Source: a virus. Taken from it: a stretch of DNA of 63,367 nt. Below, one piece after another: positions 58,885 through 63,367 of the stretch. Position numbers and translations under genes: made by a program. The stretch spans positions 1 to 63,367 of the IMG/VR virus record IMGVR_UViG_3300013137_000021; one strand, written 5' to 3'. The notes beneath the pieces were generated by a model. The model saw nothing but the letters and a program-made list of their open reading frames with translations. It did not search any database and was not told the DNA's origin. Each line of letters begins with the position of its first letter. Position 1 is the stretch's first letter.

Positions 58885-59033
58885 TTTGGAAATGCACAAA
58901 ATGTAAATGGATGGGTGAACATCCGGTGGTGATCCGTGTTGGGCTCAAACCGGCATGTCCGGAGTGCCTATCTGTGGTTGTTTTTGAGGAAACACAACGT
59001 CATGCGAATGATGACGGCCGAAAAACAGATTAG
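58881..59033 (+). CDS. Tiny zinc-ribbon protein, 50 aa
   Basis: ATG 58881 overlaps the stop of the previous gene. MIWKCTKCKWMGEHP...PACPECLSVVVF is a compact two-CxxC ribbon of rubredoxin/zinc-ribbon type. Ends at TAG 59033. One of several in this region. Confidence 0.6.
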   Translation: MIWKCTKCKWMGEHPVVIRVGLKPACPECLSVVVFEETQRHANDDGRKTD

Positions 59034-59193
59034 CTCCATTGAGCGGCTTTTCTGTCCACATTGCGGCAGCAGGCGAATTGCTGTAGCGCGAATCGGGAAA
59101 TATCAGGGCAGAAAGCAGCTCCGATTCCAATGTAGATCCAAACGCTGCAAACGGCGCTTCTGGGAGGAACATGGACGATGGATAACGAAATGA
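59002..59193 (+). CDS. Zinc-ribbon protein, transposase-type finger, 63 aa
   Basis: A start at 59002 (or 59008/59011) is chosen; the ORF to 58936 lies within the previous gene. RLFCPHCGSRRIAVARIGKYQGRKQLRFQCRSKRCKRRF is like the N-terminal finger of InsA/IS1-type proteins. It may bind nucleic acid. Overlaps both neighbours. Confidence 0.5.
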   Translation: MRMMTAEKQISSIERLFCPHCGSRRIAVARIGKYQGRKQLRFQCRSKRCKRRFWEEHGRWITK

Positions 59194-59696
59194 CCAGAGA
59201 AGAGGTAATACAACGACTGCGAAACGGCGATCCGGGTCTATCGTATTGTCAGACGGGTTTCAAATTAGCTACGAGCACAGCCGCAGATTTGCTCGAATCT
59301 GATACGCCCACAGCGACGGCTCAGCGCAACGTGGAACGGCTCAAGAAGGCAAAGGCTAAGCTCAGGCGGTACACCCATGCTTGGGCGGAACTGCGTGCCT
59401 ATATCAACGAAAAGCTCGTTGCGGGGGTAGCAACCGGATATGGCATCAAGCAGAAGCTGCTGGAACTCGAACTGGAACGCGACCCCGACTATGCCGATAA
59501 CCCGCCTCCAAACTGCTTCTGGCTCGTGTGGGATGAACAGCGCCGCACGCCAACCGTGAAGCATCTAGTAGAGGATTCAGCCCGCGTCGAGGCTGAACGG
59601 CTGGCAAAGGCAAATCCGGGCCACCAATTTCATGTGCTGCAGCTGCTCGGGACATGCAGATTCGCAGGACTTGAGTGGAGCGACGTAGATGAATAG
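59178..59696 (+). CDS. Hypothetical helical protein, 172 aa
   Basis: GGGAGG precedes ATG 59178. A Lys/Arg-rich helix (NVERLKKAKAKLRRYTHAWAELRAYI) is followed by an acidic region and a compact end (NCFWLVWDEQRRTPTVKHLVEDSARVEAERLAKANPGHQFHVLQLLG). The end resembles short phage domains of unknown role, 'W...HG.... A...A..LA...PG..F.VL'. No activity assigned. Confidence 0.6.
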   Translation: MDNEMTREEVIQRLRNGDPGLSYCQTGFKLATSTAADLLESDTPTATAQRNVERLKKAKAKLRRYTHAWAELRAYINEKLVAGVATGYGIKQKLLELELERDPDYADNPPPNCFWLVWDEQRRTPTVKHLVEDSARVEAERLAKANPGHQFHVLQLLGTCRFAGLEWSDVDE

Positions 59697-59732
59697 ACCA
59701 CCCCAATCAAATGGACCTATTGGGTAGACACG

Positions 59733-60722
59733 ATGACCGAGTGGGAAAATCGAGTACTGTATGGAGATTGCCGTGAGGTATTGGCAAATTTGATGGTTGC
59801 TTCCGTTCGCGTCCAAATGGTCTGCACCTCGCCTCCATACCTCTGGCAGCGATCATACCTCGCGGATGATGATCCCATGAAGCCGTTCGAGATCGGGCAA
59901 GAGTCTACACCTCTTGATTACGTGGAAACGTTGCTTCAAGTCTTCTCGATGGTTCGTGAGTTGCTTGCAGACGACGGGGTTTTGTTTTTGAACCTGGGAG
60001 ACAAATTTAATGGCTCCGGAGGCGCAGGGGGCGATTACGGCCCTGGTGGTCGGCGGGAGGGCCAAACAAAATACCCGGGTCGTCGGTGGAAAACGCTTCC
60101 GCGAGGTTGCCTGATCGGTGTCCCGTGGCGTATCGCGCTCGCCCTGATAGACCGCGGTGGTTGGACGCTTTTGGCTGACGTGATCTGGGAGAAGCCGGGC
60201 AATAGTGGAGTTCCGGCAAAAGGCCGACCAACAATAGAACATGAGTATCTGTTCATTTTCGCTAAGAAAAGGCCCCACTATTTCGATGATGCGGCCATCG
60301 GGATACCCTATTCACCGGAGGCAATAACCCGATTCCAGCGTGTCATACGGAACGGCGAGACATTCGACCCGACCCGACACAAGCACTACCAGGACGGAAA
60401 TAACCGCTCACCTATGCAGCGGCTTACTGAAGGGGCAAAGCGAGCATTAGAGCGGGGTTATCGCAATATCGGTTCTGTCTGGCGCATCCCAAATCCTGGC
60501 TATGCAGGAGCACATACGGCAGTTTTTCCCGAGGCCCTCGTCGAAAAGTGCATACTCGCAGGCTCACGGCCTGGCGATCTAGTCCTTGATCCGTTCATGG
60601 GTAGCGGAACCACCGGCCAAGTCGCTGAACGGCTAGGAAGGAAATGGCTTGGAATCGAAATTAACGAAAAGGACTATCGGCCATTGATCGAGGACCGCAC
60701 GCGGCAAATAGGACTACTTTAG
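59733..60722 (+). CDS. Beta-class DNA methyltransferase (N4-C/N6-A)
   Basis: 329 aa. Motif IV TSPPY is at residues 33-37 and motif I-like [13 protein letters not shown] near 287-299, i.e. the permuted order of beta-class enzymes. '[10 protein letters not shown]', 'EYLFIFAKK' and '[11 protein letters not shown]' are also typical. It is an orphan: no restriction partner is next to it. Likely protects phage DNA or regulates genes by methylation. Cytosine versus adenine cannot be told by eye. Confidence 0.9.
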   Translation: MTEWENRVLYGDCREVLANLMVASVRVQMVCTSPPYLWQRSYLADDDPMKPFEIGQESTPLDYVETLLQVFSMVRELLADDGVLFLNLGDKFNGSGGAGGDYGPGGRREGQTKYPGRRWKTLPRGCLIGVPWRIALALIDRGGWTLLADVIWEKPGNSGVPAKGRPTIEHEYLFIFAKKRPHYFDDAAIGIPYSPEAITRFQRVIRNGETFDPTRHKHYQDGNNRSPMQRLTEGAKRALERGYRNIGSVWRIPNPGYAGAHTAVFPEALVEKCILAGSRPGDLVLDPFMGSGTTGQVAERLGRKWLGIEINEKDYRPLIEDRTRQIGLL

Positions 60723-60730
60723 GAGGGATT

Positions 60731-61456
60731 ATGCAAATCAAACGATGGACAGACGACGTTGTGATATTTGAAGATGATTCTGACAATATTCGGGATTGCT
60801 TGACTAATGCGGTTAAACAACAAATATCGCTGGATTACGCCCGCCTGGTAGGAGCCAGCCTGGATTACGCCCGCCTGGTAGGAGCCAGCCTGGAGGGGGC
60901 CAGCCTGGAGGGGGCCAGCCTGAATAGAGCCAGCCTGGTAGGAGCCCGCCTGGTAGAAGCCAGCCTGGAGGGGGCCAGCCTGAATAGAGCCAGCCTGATA
61001 GGAGCCAGCCTGGAGGGGGCCAGCCTGATAGGAGCCAGCCTGGAGGGGGCCAGCCTGAATAGAGCCAGCCTGGTAGACGCCAGCCTGGTAGACGCCAGCC
61101 TGAATAGAGCCAGCCTGAATAGAGCCAGCCTGGTAGGAGCCAGCCTGGAGGGGGCCAGCCTGGTAGGAACCAGCCTGGTGAATCCTTCGTTGTTGCTATT
61201 GGCGTCCTGGGGTGAAGTTTCTGACTCTCTCTGCATTGAATTGATGCGTTATGATGCAGCAAACCATCCCAACCCAAAAACATTTGACGTGTGGGCTGAT
61301 GGTGGGGTCTGTCCATACAGCGGTTTTATGGTGACCCGCATGATTCACTTTCGGGAGAGGAGAGAATTGTGGAGTCCCGGACCTGCTAAATCAGCATACG
61401 AGTTGATGGTGATGCTGTTCAAGGAGAAGAAAATCAAATGGAAGCCGACGAGGTGA
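60731..61456 (+). CDS. Pentapeptide-repeat protein, 241 aa
   Basis: After a 30-residue start, residues about 33-150 are pentapeptides of A(S/R)L-x-x type (LVGAS, LEGAS, LNRAS), which form a right-handed square helix. The C-terminal 90 residues are non-repetitive (ELMRYDAANHPNPKTFDVW...SAYELMVMLFKEKKIKW). At DNA level the 15-base unit (AGCCTGGAGGGGGCC and variants) is repeated many times. Some such proteins mimic DNA (Qnr, MfpA). Function here unknown. AGGAGGG precedes the ATG. Confidence 0.85.
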   Translation: MQIKRWTDDVVIFEDDSDNIRDCLTNAVKQQISLDYARLVGASLDYARLVGASLEGASLEGASLNRASLVGARLVEASLEGASLNRASLIGASLEGASLIGASLEGASLNRASLVDASLVDASLNRASLNRASLVGASLEGASLVGTSLVNPSLLLLASWGEVSDSLCIELMRYDAANHPNPKTFDVWADGGVCPYSGFMVTRMIHFRERRELWSPGPAKSAYELMVMLFKEKKIKWKPTR

Positions 61457-61458
61457 GC

Positions 61459-61512
61459 ATGAAATGTAACATGGACGGAGATTCGATTGAGTGCGTGGCG
61501 GTGGAGAGATGA
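61459..61512 (+). CDS. Possible 17-aa leader ORF
   Basis: ATG 61459 is two bases after the previous stop, with GAGGTGAGC as box; the frame ends overlapping the ASCH gene start (ATGA). The peptide is MKCNMDGDSIECVAVER. May only couple translation. Confidence 0.3.
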   Translation: MKCNMDGDSIECVAVER

Positions 61513-61979
61513 AAGCAATCTCAATTTGGCAGCCTTGGGCATCGTTGATAATGCTGGGCGCAAAGACGTTTGAGACTCGATCATGGTCATATCCGAAGTG
61601 GCTGGATGGAGAACTGATTTTGATTCATGCGGCCAAGAAACGACTTACAATTTACGATCAAAGGGATGTCTTGCCCTTAGTCAATAAGGTCTTAGAAGAA
61701 CAAGGACAAGACCCGCTCGACTATTCATCGCTTCCCTTCGGTTGCCTCTTGGGCACGGTGAAATTAGCGGGCTGCTTCCCTACGGATAGTCGAGCGTGGA
61801 CCAATGGGCTTACCATCAAAAACATTCGACACGAGGAAGCTCTGGGAAATTGGGGGGCAAACCGTAAGGCATGGCGGTCAAGCGACCGGCGGCAATTCAA
61901 AATATCTATCCCGTTTCGTGGCGGGCAGGGGTTTTTCAATGTGTCCGATTTCATGCTGGAAGGGAGAGAATTCATATGA
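61509..61979 (+). CDS. ASCH-domain protein, 156 aa
   Basis: ATG 61509 is favoured over a GTG at 61491. SIWQPWASLIMLGAKTFETRSWSYPKWLDGELILIHAAKKR is a textbook ASCH start, with GCLLGTVKLAGCF later. ASCH proteins resemble the PUA fold and may bind RNA or act as hydrolases on modified nucleosides (YqfB-type). The end contains 'FRGGQGFFNVSDFML'. Biological role unknown. Confidence 0.8.
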   Translation: MKAISIWQPWASLIMLGAKTFETRSWSYPKWLDGELILIHAAKKRLTIYDQRDVLPLVNKVLEEQGQDPLDYSSLPFGCLLGTVKLAGCFPTDSRAWTNGLTIKNIRHEEALGNWGANRKAWRSSDRRQFKISIPFRGGQGFFNVSDFMLEGREFI

Positions 61980-62073
61980 CAAAGATCCATATCTGGAAAA
62001 GATTTTTACCGAGCGACCTAAAAGCTATTGCGGAAACTGTGGCTCCAAAGACACGATTGAGAGGCAACCATGA
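61939..62073 (+). CDS. Possible 44-aa CxxC protein (frame uncertain)
   Basis: Two frames compete here. One, from ATG 61939 to TGA 62073, ends YCGNCGSKDTIERQP, has a CxxC and overlaps the next ATG as ATGA. Another starts at ATG 61976, overlapping the ASCH stop, and runs to 62125. I slightly favour the first for its coupling and Cys motif. Either may be spurious. Confidence 0.35.
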   Translation: MCPISCWKGENSYDKDPYLEKIFTERPKSYCGNCGSKDTIERQP

Positions 62074-62279
62074 CCATCATCGAGGCGGCGAAGGCGATAA
62101 AGGAAGGGAAGGTAGTCTTTTCTGATACCTATGGGAAACGACTCCGCATGGGCGGTAGGGGCCCTGATGAGGACTTGATATGTGTCGCCTTGACCGTGGA
62201 CGGCGAAGAACTCGCAGGCAATTGGGCGCCCTTTACGACGGCGGATCTTTTAGCGACGGATTACGAGGTGGTGGAATGA
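62070..62279 (+). CDS. Tad2/DUF2829-like small protein, 69 aa
   Basis: 69 aa, MTIIEAAKAIKEGKVVFSDTYGKRLRM..., ending PFTTADLLATDYEVVE. That matches the look of DUF2829 proteins, which begin 'EAL..LK.GK.V' and end 'DLLA.DW.VV'. Members (Tad2) sequester Thoeris defence signalling molecules. Here Tyr replaces the common Trp near the end and the middle is longer. It is coupled to both neighbours. Assignment is by pattern only. Confidence 0.45.
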   Translation: MTIIEAAKAIKEGKVVFSDTYGKRLRMGGRGPDEDLICVALTVDGEELAGNWAPFTTADLLATDYEVVE

Positions 62280-62692
62280 GCCCCTACGCCCCCAAAACCG
62301 TCGTTCCGGTTGAACGTACGCGAGCGGAAATCGAACGGCTTTTGACTCAAAAGTACGGCGCTAAAGCGTTCGTTTATGCTGTCCGCGCGGATTTCACCCG
62401 TATTGAATTTGAGATGAATGGTCGACGCATAAGATTTCAGATGCCGTTACCTCAAGAAAAAGATTTCTACTCCAAGCGCGAGTTCGAGCAGGCGTTACGA
62501 ACAAAATGGCGGTGTCTGTTGCTCACGATCAAGGGCAAACTGGAAAGTGTGGAGAACGAAATAGAGACCTTTGATGACGCGTTTCTTCCTCAAATCGTAC
62601 TACCGAGTAACGAGACATTAGGGGAGTGGGCGCGGCCACAGATTGTGGAAATTTATCAACTAGGCCAAATGCCGCCTCTATTAACAGCCTGA
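62276..62692 (+). CDS. Conserved phage protein of unknown function, 138 aa
   Basis: ATG 62276 overlaps the previous stop (ATGA). YAPKTVVPVERTRAEIERLLTQKYGAKAFVYAVRADFTRIEFEMNGRRIRFQMPLP is the start of a protein seen in many unrelated phages. It continues with a coil (RWRCLL-type) and FLPQIVLPSNETLGEW...QMPPLL. I know no function. It is compact and mostly alpha/beta. Confidence 0.8.
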   Translation: MSPYAPKTVVPVERTRAEIERLLTQKYGAKAFVYAVRADFTRIEFEMNGRRIRFQMPLPQEKDFYSKREFEQALRTKWRCLLLTIKGKLESVENEIETFDDAFLPQIVLPSNETLGEWARPQIVEIYQLGQMPPLLTA

Positions 62693-62704
62693 AAGGAAAA
62701 ACCA

Positions 62705-62884
62705 ATGCCTGATGTAATCAAATGCCCGAAGTGTAAGTCTACAAACATCATCGTGGAGGGAACGGTTCGTTGTATCTACAGCCAAACGAGTCGTGGCACT
62801 TGGACACTAGAAGATAGTGAGGTCCCTGAAGGTCGGGACGCCCACTATACCTGTGACGAGTGTCGTCACGAGTGGGAGGATTGA
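62705..62884 (+). CDS. Zinc-ribbon protein, 59 aa
   Basis: ATG 62705 is preceded by GAAAGGAAAAACCA. IKCPKCKSTNIIVEG...YTCDECRHEWED is a two-CxxC ribbon with a typical 'C.ECG.EW' end. It ends one base before the next ATG. Likely structural zinc protein of unknown partner. Confidence 0.65.
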   Translation: MPDVIKCPKCKSTNIIVEGTVRCIYSQTSRGTWTLEDSEVPEGRDAHYTCDECRHEWED

Positions 62885-62885
62885 T

Positions 62886-63341
62886 ATGCCTAGTGGCCTG
62901 TGTCAGTGTGACTTTGAGACAACTTCAGCTACCTCAAACTGGTGGAGCAGTAGAGACCTAGATGGCCAACCTAAGCCGGTAGGCACGGCCACGGCATGTT
63001 TTGTTAGATGGAGAGACGGCGTGCCGGAGCATGGCTGTGGGTACTACCGTGCAGATTCCACCGAAAGGGCTTTTGCATATAACCTTATCTACCCACAAAA
63101 GCGTGTCGATCCTGTCGAGTGGTGTGGATTTAGGTTTAGAAAGGGATTCCTGATGAGAACGAAACCAAGGTGTATTTATTGCAACGAGATATTACCCATA
63201 ACTCCTAACGATTTTCATAATTTACACCAAGACGAGTCAATCCATTATCACTGTCCGTATTGCAGGGGCGGAACAGTAGAGAAGCCAAGACTGCAAAAAG
63301 TAACTAGAATCATTAGATTTGTTTCTGCGTTTATAAGATAA
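62886..63341 (+). CDS. Cys-rich hypothetical protein, 151 aa
   Basis: ATG 62886 follows GGGAGGATTGAT; the longer frame from 62817 is the previous gene's shadow. Two Cys near the N-terminus (CQCDFE) and a C-terminal ribbon (CIYCNEILPITP...HYHCPYC). The middle is mixed with Trp/Tyr. No family recognised. It is the last complete gene in the window. Confidence 0.6.
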   Translation: MPSGLCQCDFETTSATSNWWSSRDLDGQPKPVGTATACFVRWRDGVPEHGCGYYRADSTERAFAYNLIYPQKRVDPVEWCGFRFRKGFLMRTKPRCIYCNEILPITPNDFHNLHQDESIHYHCPYCRGGTVEKPRLQKVTRIIRFVSAFIR

Positions 63342-63349
63342 AGTCAACG

Positions 63350-63367
63350 AACATCATCGAGGCGGCG
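63350..63367 (+). other. Window end repeats the start of the Tad2-like gene
   Basis: The last 16 bases (CATCATCGAGGCGGCG) are identical to 62074-62089, inside the first codons of the Tad2-like gene. In the frame that would join the partial gene at position 1 there is no start codon just upstream. This may be an assembly end or the start of a related gene. Confidence 0.35.

Noticed and set aside
60841-61180. Short repeats that could suggest a CRISPR array
   Set aside because: Units are contiguous 15-mers without spacers and encode a known protein fold.
60813-61316. Long minus-strand ORFs opposite the pentapeptide gene (P/W/L-rich or R/L/A-rich repeats)
   Set aside because: They arise because the 15-base repeat has no stop in several frames; no ribosome-binding site and biased, repetitive composition.

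Overview
The window looks like most or all of the genome of a temperate, contractile-tailed (myovirus-type) tailed phage, about 63 kb and of moderate GC. Terminase, portal, HK97-type capsid, tail sheath, tail tube, tape measure, T4/P2-type baseplate and lysis genes are all present. An integrase sits beside a 3' tRNA fragment with flanking repeats, followed by a divergent repressor/Cro-like switch. Good Shine-Dalgarno sequences precede most genes. Signal-peptide proteins and a beta-barrel-like protein suggest a diderm host, but the host cannot be named from the sequence.

Layout. (1) 1-9,400, plus strand: small, tightly overlapping early genes around a methyltransferase-like gene, an unknown gene and an SNF2-type helicase (1016-5541), ending in a small serine recombinase. 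(2) 9,390-45,930, minus strand: the late block. Transcription runs right to left: terminases, portal, protease/scaffold, decoration proteins, capsid, connectors, sheath, tube, tail chaperone, tape measure, baseplate hub, spike, wedges, tail fibres and spike, then holin/endolysin and a terminator. (3) 45,930-48,630: regulatory gap, attP-like region, integrase, a zinc-ribbon membrane protein and the repressor. (4) 48,770-63,340, plus strand: Cro-like protein, BRO-N antirepressor, three HU/IHF-like proteins, a recombination set (SbcC-like ATPase, PD-(D/E)XK nuclease, probable annealing protein, RuvC-like resolvase), an outer-membrane-like protein, many tiny zinc-ribbon proteins, a DNA methyltransferase, a pentapeptide-repeat protein, an ASCH protein and a possible Tad2-like anti-defence protein.

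If the molecule is circular, parts 4 and 1 form one continuous rightward early block diverging from the switch near 48.7 kb and converging on the late block at 9.39 kb. The main unusual signals are these: a clear -1 frameshift site in the tail chaperone; a roughly 80-residue domain repeated in the capsid decoration protein and shared with the sheath and a tail protein; a recent 255-bp tandem duplication in the tape-measure gene; the helicase/methyltransferase cassette; three HU-like proteins; and several long perfect inverted repeats in early-gene gaps, one set mutually exclusive.
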